Assembly (NCBI GenBank): GCA_964036045.1
Contig: OZ038385.1
Span: 18,137,786 to 18,201,785 of the forward strand
Direction: 5' to 3'
DNA: 64,000 nucleotides
DNA from: Eutreptiella sp. 'Long Island Sound 2002'
Taxonomy: Eukaryota; Euglenozoa; Euglenophyceae; Eutreptiales; Eutreptiaceae
Part shown: positions 53,820 through 64,000 of the stretch, piece after piece
Layout: each line of letters starts with the position of its first letter
How positions within the stretch are numbered: position 1 is the stretch's first letter
Notes under the pieces: generated by a model
The model's input: only the letters and a program-made list of their open reading frames with translations
Database searches by the model: none
What the model was told of the DNA's origin: nothing
Position numbers and translations under genes: made by a program

Positions 53820-54110
53820 GAAAACTTTGGTTCCGCAATGAGTAACCGACGGCGGTTGCAGGGTAATTGACGGCGGTTGGAAGGCAACCAGGGCGGTCGC
53901 TATCCCACAACACAAAATGAAAAAGAAGACAACCTTCCCTCTCCCCAGGGCTGTCCATAAAACAAAACCGCCGGCCTTCGGTACCCTCGGACCTCCGCAG
54001 ACCGCCAGCCGACGAGTAACTACCGTCGGTCAACGGCCAACCGGCGTCGGTTGGCCATCAACCGCCATCGGTTGAGCGTCAAGCGCCGCCGGTCAACGGA
54101 ATCCCGCCAC
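53820..54110. repeat. Short palindromic AACCG...CGGTT repeats, cluster 3
   Basis: GTAACCGACGGCGGTTGCAG and GTAATTGACGGCGGTTGGAA at 53843-53881; ACCGTCGGTCAACGG, AACCGGCGTCGGTTGG, AACCGCCATCGGTTGAG and CGCCGCCGGTCAACGG at 54022-54100, about 22 bp apart. Confidence 0.8.
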
Positions 54111-55489
54111 GAAAAGCTTCGGTGGAAAACAAACAAACAAACAAAGGAACACATCCTTTCCAAAGGACATGCCCCTCCCTGAGGCGTACCTGAGGTCTCT
54201 CTCCCCTTCCTTCCGGGCGCGCTGCTGCACTCAAGTTCCGCACTGCACAACTGGAGGCTCTGGGCCAGAGCGGGCCAGGGAGGGGCTAAGGAGCAGGGGG
54301 ATGCCAACGAGCCCATGGACGGCGATGGGGGTTCGGTTCGGGGTGGACTCGGGAACGGGGACGGGGATGGGCATGGCCGTGGACTTGGCCAAGTGGAGAC
54401 GGAGGTGGCAGGGGATATGACCGGAGACATGGATGGGGACGCAGGTGGAGCTGCGGAGAAGAAGCGAAGGCAAATGGGGGCGTCCAGCACAGAGGGGCCA
54501 CCGGAGCGAAGCGAAGTGCGGGGCAAACCGCGCCACAGCCCATGGGCGATCATTTGTGTTTCACTGGTCCTCAGGGCTACGCCTGTGGGGGGCAGCGGTG
54601 TGTTCGCCGACACAGTAAGGCCGAGAACAAGATTGCGTGTCTTTGGGGGTCCAGTTATAAGTCTAGCAGAATTCCTGTTCTTTGTTCCACTGCTGGTGCC
54701 GGGTCAACTAGGTCATTACCCCCCGCGTATGCGGAACCAAAAAGCCCAAAAAGTCATCAGAAATTCAATTTTGCCCAAACGCCACCACCACCACACCATC
54801 ACCAACCGAGAGCAATATTCACCCCCCCGTATGGCAACCCGCCCCCGTTTCCTCACACCACGGGTGCTGGGGTTCAGAACACTGAATCGCCCACCCCCCC
54901 CACCATCCATTAGACACTACGCGTCATGTTTGCACTTGTTGACAGGGTCTTCCTACGGGTCTCTGCCTTTCTTGCTGCATGTGTGCCCACCCAAGAGGTC
55001 CTGGGGTTACGGGAAATACAAGGACGCAATAGCTCTTGTTTGCTCTCTTGCCTACCGCAAATACCGCATCTCACTCCCCTTGCCTGGAGTGGAGTGTTGG
55101 TTTGCTTGCAAACTCATCACCTTGATGGCACAAGTGGTTGACAGAGTCTTCTTTTTAGTTGCTATCATTGTTCCTGTTGCTGTGGGTGTTGGTGTTGCTG
55201 CTGCTGCTGCTGCTGCTGCTGTTGTTGTTGCCACGCACCCAGTGCCGCTCTCCCCTGTCTGCGGCACGGGGGGGGCGACCCCTCGGTCCTGGACGCCAAC
55301 TACCCCCCCAACTAACTGTTGGCCGAAGGCCCCTAGGGGGGGGGGGGGGGGGGGGGGGGGCTTGGAGGGGGGGGGTCTAGGAGGGGCGCCGGGGAGGGCG
55401 GTTCCCGGGGGGGGGGCGGTTCCCGGGGTTCCCGTGGGGGGGGGGGGGGTGTCGGGCACCTCCGAACAGTTGGGTATGCGGCCCAGGTG
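54111..55489. other. Low-complexity region, no gene called
   Basis: A plus-strand frame is open from 54315 to 55829 but it crosses a (CTG)n run (55194-55231), long G runs (55336-55450) and the satellite, and has no family features. CCAACTAACTGTTGGCCGAA at 55311 is another copy of the dispersed motif. Confidence 0.5.
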
Positions 55490-56190
55490 CACCAGACGGT
55501 TGGGGCCCAAAAGAGGGCGGAAATGCTACATCACCCCTGCATTCTCGGGGGTCCCCAACAAAGGGAACAAAATCAGAACTCAAAACCTACGCCGGGGGTC
55601 ACCCTGGTGCACCACGCAACAAAGCGTGGATTCAAAGATTGTCCCGGTTTCCTCAATAGCACCGGACGGTTGGGGCCCAAAAGAGGGCGGAAATGCTACA
55701 TCACCCCTGCATTCTCGGGGGTCCCCAACAAAAGGAACAAAATCAGAACTCAAAACCTACGCCGGGGGTCACCCTGGTGCACCACGCAACAAAGCGTGGA
55801 TTCAAAGATTGTCCCGGTTTCCTCAATAGCACCGGACGGTTGGGGCCCAAAAGAGGGCGGAAATGCTACATCACCCCTGCATTCTCGGGGGTCCCCAACA
55901 AAGGGAACAAAATCAGAACTCAAAACCTACGCCGGGGGTCACCCTGGTGCACCACGCAACAAAGCGTGGATTCAAAGATTGTCCCGGTTTCCTCAATAGC
56001 ACCGGGCGGTTGGGGCCCAAAAGAGGGCGGAAATGCTACATCACCCCTGCATTCTCGGGGGTCCCCAACAAAGGGAACAAAATCAGAACTCAAAACCTAC
56101 GCCGGGGGTCACCATGATGCCCCTAGGGGCCCCTAGTATCTCAAAGTATGGGTCTCTAGTACGGCCAGACGCCCAAATAGCCACCGCTAT
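55490..56190. repeat. 170-bp satellite, four units, with B-type right flank
   Basis: CTACATCACCCCTGCATTCT begins at 55525, 55695, 55865 and 56035. The units are almost identical to those at 3441-3850. After the last unit the sequence goes into ATGATGCCCCTAGGGGCC and CAAAGTATGGGTCTCTAG, the same junction as at 3860, then stops matching the B right end at AAATAG. Confidence 0.95.
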
Positions 56191-56339
56191 AGAGCAGGGG
56201 GGCAGAATCAGAATTGGCCCACTTGTGGGCAAGGTGGCTACATAACCCCTGCCGCCTAGGGGATCCCCACCGCCTCAGAGCGGGGGGCAGAATCAGAAAA
56301 GGGCCCACAAGTGGGCAAGGTGGCTACATAACCCCATTG
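56190..56339. repeat. Two units of the 85-bp repeat family
   Basis: GGGGGGCAGAATCAGAA, GGCCCACTTGTGGGC and GGCTACATAACCCCTGC repeat twice, matching the family at 44501-45005. Confidence 0.85.
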
Positions 56340-56490
56340 GGCGCCTTCGGCGCCCGTTGGCTCCTTGGGCTCATACCTTTGACAACTAACTGTCGGCCGG
56401 AGGCCCCTTTGGGGGGGGGGGGGGGGGGGGTAGTTGGCGTCCTAGGACCCGCGGAGTCGCCCCCCCCCGGGGTCTGCGGCCCCAGCACGA
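56340..56490. repeat. Dispersed element with CAACTAACTGTCGGCCGG
   Basis: GGCGCCTTCGGCGCC, then ACAACTAACTGTCGGCCGGA, a G run, GTAGTTGGCGTCCTAGGACC and CGCGGAGTCGCCCC. It is homologous to 34575-34715. The copy at 55285-55350 has the two inner motifs in the opposite arrangement. Confidence 0.65.
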
Positions 56491-56734
56491 AACACGCGGC
56501 CTGCGGGGTGCTTGGCCCACCACACATACCTGACCACTGCATGCCAACTGCGACAGCGCCGCCAGGGCGTGTCTGCACCCAGGCTCCCACTTGTAATCCA
56601 TCCCGACAGCCCTAGCGCACCCTGACAGCCGCTGTCCACTGCGCATCTCCATTCTCACTAAGCATCGGATAGCGTAGCGACTGATGGCACCTGACACAGC
56701 ATCACATAATTTTGATATCTCTGGCAGTGACGCA

Positions 56735-56890
56735 TGGCAGCGGCAACAGTTGCAACAGCAAGAGCAACAACAGCAACAGCCACATCAACAGCAGCACCAG
56801 CACCAGCACCAGCACCAGCACCAGCAGCAGCAGTAACAACAAAAGTAACACGAACAGCAACAGCAACAGCAACAACAATGGCAACAGCAA
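56735..56890. repeat. CAG/CAA trinucleotide-rich stretch
   Basis: Interrupted CAGCAA and CAGCAC units over about 150 bp. All frames through it give Gln, Ser/Asn or Ala/Thr runs. Confidence 0.9.
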
Positions 56891-59800
56891 ATCAAAGCAC
56901 CCTGCCCGATCACTGCCGCAGCGCCACATACGCAGTGCAAACTGCTCCTCGCCTTGCTGCATCTTCGGCTTCTTGGACACTGCACAAGCACCGCATGCGT
57001 GTGCAATGCCACTCATGCAGGAGGCAGCGGGGGTAGATACGTTTGCACTGATCCAGACCCCACACAAGTCCAAGTGCCCATACTTTTTTCGCACTGATTC
57101 AGACCCCATAGAAGTTCGAAGGTGCATACATTTTGTGGCAAACCGGATATGCAACTAGGCACTCCCAGGGAGTCAGCAGGGAGAAGTGGCGAAGTCATGG
57201 GCCCCACGCGCAAACGGTGGAGGATTCGGCTCCTGCTGTGACTGATAACATCCATTTGTGCGCACCACGCACGCACAACCGCCCATGGGACAGAGTGCGG
57301 TGTTGTTTCCGCACAGTGCTCTTCTGTCAACCACAACCACTGTGCTTGTGGCCGCTGCAGTGTGCATGGCCCCCGGCACTAACCCAGCACTCCCCGCATT
57401 CATGGAAGGCCCGTTCCACCATCTAGATGCCATCCATGCCCTTACACAAGTCCCATGCAGGCGGTTTTCCATTCCGCAACAGCACTTCCCCTGTGCCCCC
57501 ACATAATAATGACAGACCCCTGGGCCCCTGGGAGCGGTCTGGTTGCTTCTGCGGCCTGCCTGCTGCCTGCTGCCTGCTGCCACCGAGGCACGCTGGCTGT
57601 AATGCCCACCCACACACGTGTAAACGCCCTCAACAGACAGCAATCCCCTCCCTTGGCCCTGCCATACCCTTTGGAGGCTCGCCATTGCAGGCTCGGGTTC
57701 TCTTCTGGGGCTCATCCGCAGGTCTACCCTGTGCCATGAAACATGCAGCTCTTCGGGTGAAAGCAGGCCATGATGGCTGACAAGACAGGATCGCTGCATC
57801 ACCCAAACTGTCAGAATCCCACAATCTTTGGCCCCCTGCCGCCCTCACTTCTTGCCCTGCCCCTGCCCTGCACACGCTCCACACAGACTGCGCCCAAGGC
57901 TATTATCCATGGAACCTGCCCCCACAGAATGCTCCGAAACGGCTCACAAAAGGAAACCTTGTGCAAAGTATGCGCCTTCAAAACATATTCATGAACCAAC
58001 AAGACCATAGTGTCAGAAAATCAGTGACACAACTCTTTGTGCATGTACTGTACCACCCATGTATCACCTGTACCGCTTATGGACGTCGTTGTAAGGTTGT
58101 TGTTCGGCAATCAGTGTACCAGATTTTCTGCCAATGAATGGAACAACAAAATGCATACGCCCCTTGTAAGCGCCATTGTGTGCAACCAACTTCAAAATCA
58201 AAGTAAAAATAAGTAAAATCAGCGTAAGCATTCCAAATCAACACATGGACGGACGCTCCAGGGGCCAGATCCAAACAATCTGTCTGAAAAATGCCATGTG
58301 CTGCCCCACCCAGCAAGTTTCCCTCTTGGTGATCCGCAGCCCCTGTACCCTATGATACAACTCCCACATGTCAGTGCACTTCAAGCAATGAAGGACCTCA
58401 GCTCAACTAGCATACCACCTTCAGGGGAAAGAGAGGGGACACACCAGCTGTAAGGAGTGGGAAAGCTCCGTTCCTGCAAACACCAAGCCGTTCAAGAAGG
58501 TGAACGCTTGCGGCGCAGAGGTCAAATGCGACCGCACTTGGGCAAGCATATGGGGCTGTTCTACGAGGAGAGTGGGCTCCATGTGCCGCGGTCCTTTGTA
58601 CCTGAAACATAACAATACTCTGTGGTACAATGCCAGCTGGTGGTGTGCCTAAGTGACATGTATTGCACACCTGGAACCCCACTTTCTGTCCTTGACCAAG
58701 CCTTTGCAAAGAGGCACAGGGGGAAGGGGGGTAGTTATTAGTGAGTAGCCCTTAGAATGGGGCCGTTTCCTACTCAGTTGCCCAAAGGCTAGGCAAGCCG
58801 CAAATGAGTTGACCAACATTTGCCCTGGGATCCCACTGGGAAACCTAAGGGTCGCCCCTGGCACCCTCCCAGTTAGCAAACGCCTGCACTCAACACCGAA
58901 CCCTCCTGCTCACACGAATTCCCTTAAAATGGGGACCGGGCATGGGGCGGCTGGTGGTGCAGCGACGTTTGGAGCCAATGACAGCACTGGTCCGAGGTTT
59001 TGGAATACACAGCATGGTCCCACCAAAAAGGGGGAGGGGCATTAGTTGCGCGCAACAAACGCCCCCACATCCTTGGCACAGACTGCCAAACTGTCAAAAA
59101 AAAATGTTGTGCCAAATCACCCAGATGGCCAGTGGATGGAGGAAAGGAAGATTGCCAGTGAACACAACATGAAAGGGGTTTTCAGCTTAATCCCAGACCT
59201 GAACAACCGCAGTGTGAACAACTGGGTCCGGAGTGGGAGGGTGCGCCATAAAGGCGGAAGACTGAAGGCTAAAGGCGAAGTGGGGGGGAGGGGGCAATTT
59301 GGCACTTCTGGCATGCTTGTGCAAACCTGGGGGCAGCTACAGATGCAGGCAGGGGAATCACAGACGATGGAGTGGAGAGAGCAATGGCAAATTGGCAAGG
59401 GGGAGGGCACATACTTGCACCGAGGATGCATGGGGACTCCACGTCTCTCTGGGGGCATTATGTGATGAATGCAAAAAAGCTGCAGGTCGACACAGATGCA
59501 ACCCATTCACGCGACTTGCAACTCTGCATCAACTGATAACGCACACCCAGTGGCACAACCTGCCACGCTGCATCAACTAGTATATCAGTATGCTCAGTAG
59601 TAAACTCATTTGCGTAATTTGTGCCGGTTTGACAGTCGGAATTTTAATTTGTCTCTATCTTGGAACAAGATATAGATTGTGAGAATCAGTTATATTGATG
59701 CAAGGCATCCTGGCTCCGATTGGACGCCAGTCCTTCAGAAGCAGCCTGGCAGGGAGACAGAGTGTGTGTGCAAATACACGGTGCATGCACGAGACCAAGA

Positions 59801-60441
59801 AAGATTTGTTTGTGTTGTGTTGTAGCCAGTGCGCAGTGGGGAGGTTTGTAGTGGTGCTTGGGCGGCATCGCCAGGGCATCATGTGCACCTTGTGCATCTT
59901 GTACCTCTGCATGCCTGACAGGCAGCCTCTGTCTCCTGTGCCACGAGCCTCCAAAAACATTGATCCTGCACATGTGCTTACTCCATATTGACGACGTTCT
60001 TGTTGCCGCACACTCACACACTTGTGCAGGAACCAAATGAAAGACCACTATTCCTTAGCACGAGCACTGCGGATTGAATGGCACCAAGAACACCTCGTCA
60101 AGCCAATGAGCAATCAAAACACCACAAAGCAAGGCAAAAGCATTGAAACTGTCATGAAGTCATAAGGCTAGGCGCCTTTCTGCAGTGATATGAGGGATAG
60201 GGCACAGGAATGTTTGCAATCATCCATAGGGGTCATGAGCGATGTATCCTGGACCCTAGTGTTGTATCACTGGCCTGGGAGGGGAGAGAATGGGTCTGGA
60301 CGACGCAGCCGCCCTTGCATGCCTAGGGAACCTCTTAACTGCCTCGCGCGCATATCCGATGGGGGGCAGTGCAAGAGACCACTGTAACCGCTGGCTCACA
60401 CACATAGCGCGGCTGTATTGGTGCCGCACGTCCACTGTTGT
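56891..60441. other. Region without a firm gene
   Basis: Apart from the transposase remnant at 58077-58316, I see only short, non-conserved frames and low-complexity stretches (for example AGGCTGAAGG-like units near 59265). Confidence 0.4.
58077..58316 (-). pseudogene. Old Harbinger transposase remnant
   Basis: CLDLAPGASVHVLIWNAYAD and FYFDFEVGC correspond to CPLAPGTSADVLIWDGYGP and FFDFEVGG in element A1, and the DNA also matches 2920-3090 in many places. Frameshifts and stops break the rest. No terminal repeats were seen around it, so it is the oldest A-family relic here. Confidence 0.75.
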
Positions 60442-61203
60442 CTATACAGGCTTGGCTTGGCACTGTGTTGGGGAGGAGGGACACACCAGGAGGCGGACGT
60501 GCTCTTGTAGTGCTGTAAAATCGGAGCACCAGGCCCCTGATATACTGCCGGGGTGAAGGCCTGTGTGGAGGGACCAGCTACTGTACTCGTTCCCTCTCCA
60601 TATCGTGTGTTTCTTTAACCATTGAAGACATGGTGTAATCGCACAACAGCGCGGCATGGGGAGGAAGGGCCCAATGTAGCACATGAACCGCACTGTGCTG
60701 TTACAAGCTTGGGGGCTTGTTGACAAGCCTCTCACCACGGCCGAGCGTGTCACACGGAGGACCGCGCGCAATGGGTATCGTGATAGACTTGCATCTAGGC
60801 AGCGACCATAAGTAGCTCCCCCACCCCTGTTTGGCACCACCGTCGGCAATTGCTGAGTACGCCCATCAATAAGCACGGGAGGCAGGAGGTAGGAGGGGTA
60901 CGAGAGGTGACAGGAAATCAGGGGAGGGTCCGGTTTGAGGGACCACGTGGGGTCGAGTGCGCTGAGCCAAGTGTAGGCGGATCCACTACCGACGTGACCA
61001 CGAGCCATGCAGTAGCCCACCACCTGTGTGAATCTGTTTGGCATAAAAATTGGCAGGCATCAGAGTCCACTAGAGTCCACTGTAGCACACTCGCACAGGA
61101 CACGCAAACCCCAGTCCTGTTGCAGGATACCCCTCACAGTGTGGATGAGGGTTGTATCCAGGGAGTCGGGGTATGTGGAGGCCACGAGGATGTTGTCCTG
61201 GAA

Positions 61204-61698
61204 CTATTGGAGCGGCACCCTCCCTCGTGCGTTCTCACAGTAAACGAAGCCTTGTTCTGAAATTTTGAGGGTTCCGAGTTGATGGAACAGGGGCCTACGT
61301 GTGTAAAAGAACCACAAGCTGTGCAGGTCGGCCCATTGGGCCGAAAAGGATCCCCCCATGGGTATGCAATCATGCTGGGTCCACAGTTTTCTTGTGCTGA
61401 CGATGTATGTGTTGTTACTCATTTCCCATTCCACAGTTTCAACGAGGGCCTTGTGTGTGGTGTCCCAAAATTTTGTAGAATTGCCTCGTCCCTCTCTATC
61501 GAGGCGCTTGCACTCTTTATGAATGGACTGTGTGGTTTCTTCTATTCTCCATTGTTTGCGTTTCGTGAGCAATTGGCTAGCTTGGGGAAAATCGCTTTTG
61601 ATGCCCGATGGTTTCACGTGGTTAAATTGATCCTTACGATCAAGTTCACTTATGAAGGTGCAACCAATGGTGTAGAGTCGGTGGTACCATGGTACCAT
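61204..61698 (-). pseudogene. RT core of the element
   Basis: RKLWTQHDCIPMGGSFSAQW ADLHSLW is the RT block with Gly/Cys-Ile-Pro-Met-Gly-Gly and a following Ser-x-x-x-Ala-Asp. It ends GRVPLQ at a stop, and one base-frame later FQDNILVASTYPDS supplies the motif that should carry the catalytic aspartates. The reaction would be RNA-templated DNA synthesis. The stop and the Asp to Asn change argue that it is dead, unless Asn is a family trait. Confidence 0.75.
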
Positions 61699-61826
61699 TT
61701 GCTATGGGCTATGAAGCTGCATGGGATTTCCTCGCTAAGCAGGCGTAGGAAGGTGGTGTTAGCTTTGGCTGCAATTTTGAGGGATCTCTTGGGGAGGAAG
61801 GGTAGGGCAATGATGCCGCGCTAGAG

Positions 61827-62804
61827 CTAGGACCCTTTGGAAATACTCTTGGCTTTGCTGATAAGGTATAGAATGGCGAGTTGCCGGGCAGCTTCCCACC
61901 CTCTACACAAGAGGTCGTTGCGGATGGCTTCAGTCGCGGCACGTGGGGTGAGGGGCAATTCCACGTATCCCTTCACCTGCAAGAATGATTCCAGGACCCC
62001 CCATACCCAGTGGCGGCAGAAGGCGGAGAGAACTCCCGCCCCCTTGTCCACAATGTGCACGTAAAAGTGCTTGATGATCCTGGCTGCATAATTGGAGATG
62101 CAATGCAAGCGGGTCCCCGATTCTGGCCATAGGGAGGGGGGCAGGAGGCGGTGCAAAGGGGGGAAGAGTAGCAGAGATTTGGGCTGCCATTGTGGAGATG
62201 TCCTTGAGCATGCGTTCACGAACTTTATTACCGGGGAGGGGGAGGGCTCATTAGGTCGGGCTACAGATCCATCAGGGAAGGGGATAGCGATGGGGATGAG
62301 GGCCAAGTGGCCATGGATGATGATGTGGGTCCCTGGAATGTCATTGGCCAAGTGGCAAGTGCATGGGGGGCGGGTGGGTTGTTTATCATGCTGACGAGCT
62401 GCTCTGTCAAAAACACGGCGGACAGTCTGAGGGTTGCTGCGAGTAATGTGAATCGCGTGATTAAGCGCCCATTTTTCCCATGCAGGCCCGGCAACTCGGC
62501 TAACCATTTTTGTGCAGACTCGGTGAACCACCGATTTTGGCAGAGGCATCAGGTTAGGGACGACTATGGTTCCTACACCAGACAATGGGACAGATAGTTG
62601 GGAGGCTAGGTTGTGCAAGTCGCCATGGAGCCATGCGTAGTCGCGGACTGCCCTAGACAGGGAAGTATTAGAAGGGGGGGAGGGAGGGGGGGGGGGGGGG
62701 GGTTGGCTGGGATCCCCCTCCTTCGAGGGTGTCCCAGTGCTTTTAGTACTTTCATCATGAGCTGTGAAAAAATGGAGAAAATTTTTTTCCTTTTTCTGGG
62801 CCAT
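61827..62804 (-). pseudogene. N-terminal ORF of the RT element
   Basis: This 325-residue frame starts MAQKKEKNFLHFF. A Pro run follows, then a helical region (SVVHRVCTKMVSRVAGPAWE), a Cys/His motif (PPCTCHLANDIPGTHIIIHG) and a long stretch that ends FLQVKGYVELPLTPRAATEA, ILYLISKAKSISKG. The last part resembles the entrance to an RT (Lys-Ala-Lys before the first RT block). The next bases, in another frame, give ALPFLPKRSLKIAAKA. The sequence is quite intact, but the frame break makes it inactive as part of a polyprotein. Confidence 0.6.
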
Positions 62805-62832
62805 CCTGCCAGATGCCAGATGACTTTAACAT

Positions 62833-62894
62833 CGTGCCTGGAATTGAACCCACGCCAGATCCTTTGCCAGTCCAGTGATCTACCATCCGGGCAC
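62833..62894 (-). ncRNA. tRNA-like segment upstream of the RT element
   Basis: On the minus strand GATGGTAGATCACTGGAC resembles an A box region and GGGTTCAATTCC a B box, about 40 bases apart. GTGCCCG and CAGGCAC at the ends pair with one mismatch. At 62 bases it is too short and lacks a proper anticodon arm, so a tRNA-derived promoter or SINE head is more likely than a tRNA. Confidence 0.35.
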
Positions 62895-62988
62895 TGATGG
62901 CCTCTGGCAGTCCATTTAGGGTCCAGTCAGGTTCATGCAGGTCCATTTTGGGTCCACTCAGGTTCAGTCAGGGTCATTCACCCGTGGG

Positions 62989-63177
62989 TTATTTGTCATC
63001 AGAGCTGTCCTCAGAAGACGTATCACATTGTCCATTGGAGGAGCTAGAGTAATCTGTGCCACTGGTGTCCACACTGCTAACATCCTCACCGCTGGACTGG
63101 GAGTCTGGTTCTGAGCAATATGCAGGGCTATCACTGTCAGAATCACTCTGCCATTTCCTTTTCTTGCCCTTTAACAA
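62989..63177 (-). CDS. Small acidic Ser/Asp-rich ORF
   Basis: MLKGKKRKWQSDSDSDS then a Ser/Asp/Glu-rich run to SSEDSSDDK, 62 residues. The basic start looks like a nuclear signal. It lies upstream of the RT element in the same strand. It is similar in style to the acidic part of the ORF at 9114-9647, but low complexity makes homology unprovable. Confidence 0.3.
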   Translation of the reverse strand: MLKGKKRKWQSDSDSDSPAYCSEPDSQSSGEDVSSVDTSGTDYSSSSNGQCDTSSEDSSDDK

Positions 63178-63492
63178 AGAAGAGATGGTTCCAAAAAGAA
63201 AAAAATTTGAAAGTGGCGCTGTCTGTGGGCCCCTGTGCTTGATTAAAAAAAGGTTTGGGAAATGGTGGAGAGCAAGGGGAGGGGTTTAAGGGGTATGATG
63301 GCCTGTGACTGACTGATGAACCGGTCCCCCCAATAAAGGGGGGACCCTAATTCCGTGCATTCAATTACACATTAGAAGGGGAGGAGGGAGGGGGGGGGGG
63401 GCAAAAGGGAGAGGGGTAGAGGGGGTCAGGGGAGGTACCCCCCCTGCTCCTACGGTGTACAGCCGTTCTAATGCATCACTGGCCCTGGACTC
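63178..63492. other. Spacer with G runs
   Basis: G runs at 63390-63400 and purine-rich sequence. No gene seen. Confidence 0.3.
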
Positions 63493-63514
63493 ACACACAC
63501 ACACACACACACCC
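63493..63514. repeat. (CA)n microsatellite
   Basis: Eleven CA units. Confidence 0.95.
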
Positions 63515-63554
63515 ATCCCTTTATGGCAGCACCGATGAGGTGCCTATAACGGGC

Positions 63555-63850
63555 AGGGAGTAGTGTCGTGCAGTGTGGTGCAGTGCACTGTGGTGCAGCG
63601 CAGTACAGTATAGTGTAGGCTGTACTCCGATTTCTGTCTGGCATAAAAGGGACATAGAGCAGGCATTGCATGGATGGTAACAGGTGACAGGATATTCATG
63701 CACTATAGGGAGGCGCAGTGTCATGTAATGCCGTGTAGTGTAATGTGGTGCAGAGTAGTGCAGTGCAGTGCAGTGTGGTTTGCTGTGGTGTGGTGTGATG
63801 TGGTAAGGTGTGGTGTGGTGTGGTGTGGTGCAGTACAGTGTAGTATACAC
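63555..63850. repeat. GTGCAGT / GTGTG degenerate repeats in two blocks
   Basis: GTGGTGCAGTGCACTGTGG-type units at 63565-63620 and GTGGTGTGGTGTGATGTGG at 63765-63840. Both are followed by a near-identical segment, TACAGT then TAGTGTAG or TAGTATACAC, then ACTCCAATTTCTGT and GGCAT or AGCAT, about 220 bp apart. Confidence 0.75.
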
Positions 63851-64000
63851 TAGACTCCAATTTCTGTTCAGCATTTCAAATATGGGGTGTGAAAATTTCT
63901 GAATCTCTGTTTTTGATTACAAGTTAGAGCACGTTATGCCCTGTGAACACGTTTTCTTGTTGACCAAATGCTCAAAGCTGATTCCAGGTTGTCCACTTCT

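Larger units (their letters stand above)
60442..62804 (-). mobile_element. Decayed reverse-transcriptase element
   Basis: Minus-strand order: an N-terminal ORF (62804-61827), RT blocks across a frame change (61826-61700), the RT middle (61698-61204), the catalytic region (61210-61130) and a C-terminal part (about 61044-60500). The catalytic motif reads FQDNILVAST, with Asn replacing the second Asp. It differs from the LINEs at 11.4 and 22.4 kb. The class (LINE-like or other) cannot be fixed from this. Confidence 0.7.

Noticed and set aside
53820-54110. CRISPR-like spaced repeats
   Set aside because: The repeat is only about 15 bp and degenerate, and linkers are 5 to 8 bp, too short to be spacers.
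54315-55829. Open plus-strand frame of 504 codons
   Set aside because: It crosses a (CTG)n run, G runs and the 170-bp satellite, and has no domain-like segment. Lack of stops is due to base composition.
56702-57158. Gln/Ser/Asn- or Leu-rich ORFs over the CAG/CAA stretch
   Set aside because: All frames on both strands stay open only because of the trinucleotide repeat.

Overview
This is eukaryotic nuclear DNA. It has spliced-looking exons with GT/AG borders, LINE-type and other retroelements, DNA transposons with terminal inverted repeats (TIRs), kilobase-scale satellites and interstitial TTAGGG-type telomere repeats. The few convincing cellular genes are very GC-rich and favour G/C at third codon positions. 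The rest is repeat-dense, with many runs of 8 to 20 G or C. This suggests a repeat-rich microalga or similar protist with a TTAGGG telomere. I cannot name the lineage from the sequence alone.

Layout: 1-660 is a decayed RNase H fragment that runs off the left edge. 641-1214 is a TIR element with poly(C)/poly(G) ends. 1677-4045 is a PIF/Harbinger-like transposon coding for a DDE transposase with a C-terminal Cys/His cluster, invaded by a 170-bp satellite and the end of a second element. 6398-8704 is the best gene, an RRM plus methyltransferase protein. 8894-9743 is a TIR element with an acidic, Ala/Lys/Pro-rich ORF. 11.4-14.8 kb and 22.4-27.8 kb are two related decayed LINEs on the minus strand. 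15205-15911, 27948-28676 and 35780-36513 are short TIR elements with 3-bp target duplications. 32175-34216 is a large exon of a polytopic membrane protein. 36841-42747 is a five-copy satellite of about 1.2 kb units with telomere-like junctions. 43-48.7 kb is a patchwork of TIR elements nested in satellites. 51977-53313 holds two exons of a TPR-like gene. 55.5-56.3 kb repeats the 170-bp satellite. 60.4-62.8 kb is a decayed reverse-transcriptase element.

The mobile elements form a connected system. Elements with GGGGG...CCCCC ends carry GC-rich 10-bp iterons just inside their termini and make 3-bp target duplications. The autonomous member (A) and the short members (B) share their left terminus, so the A transposase probably moves B. 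The right end of B is joined to the 170-bp satellite in two places, and the 85-bp satellite at 44.5-45.0 kb looks like a half-length relative. This gives a plausible route from transposon ends to satellite DNA. Several insertions can be polarised because removing the element restores the surrounding repeat or reading frame.
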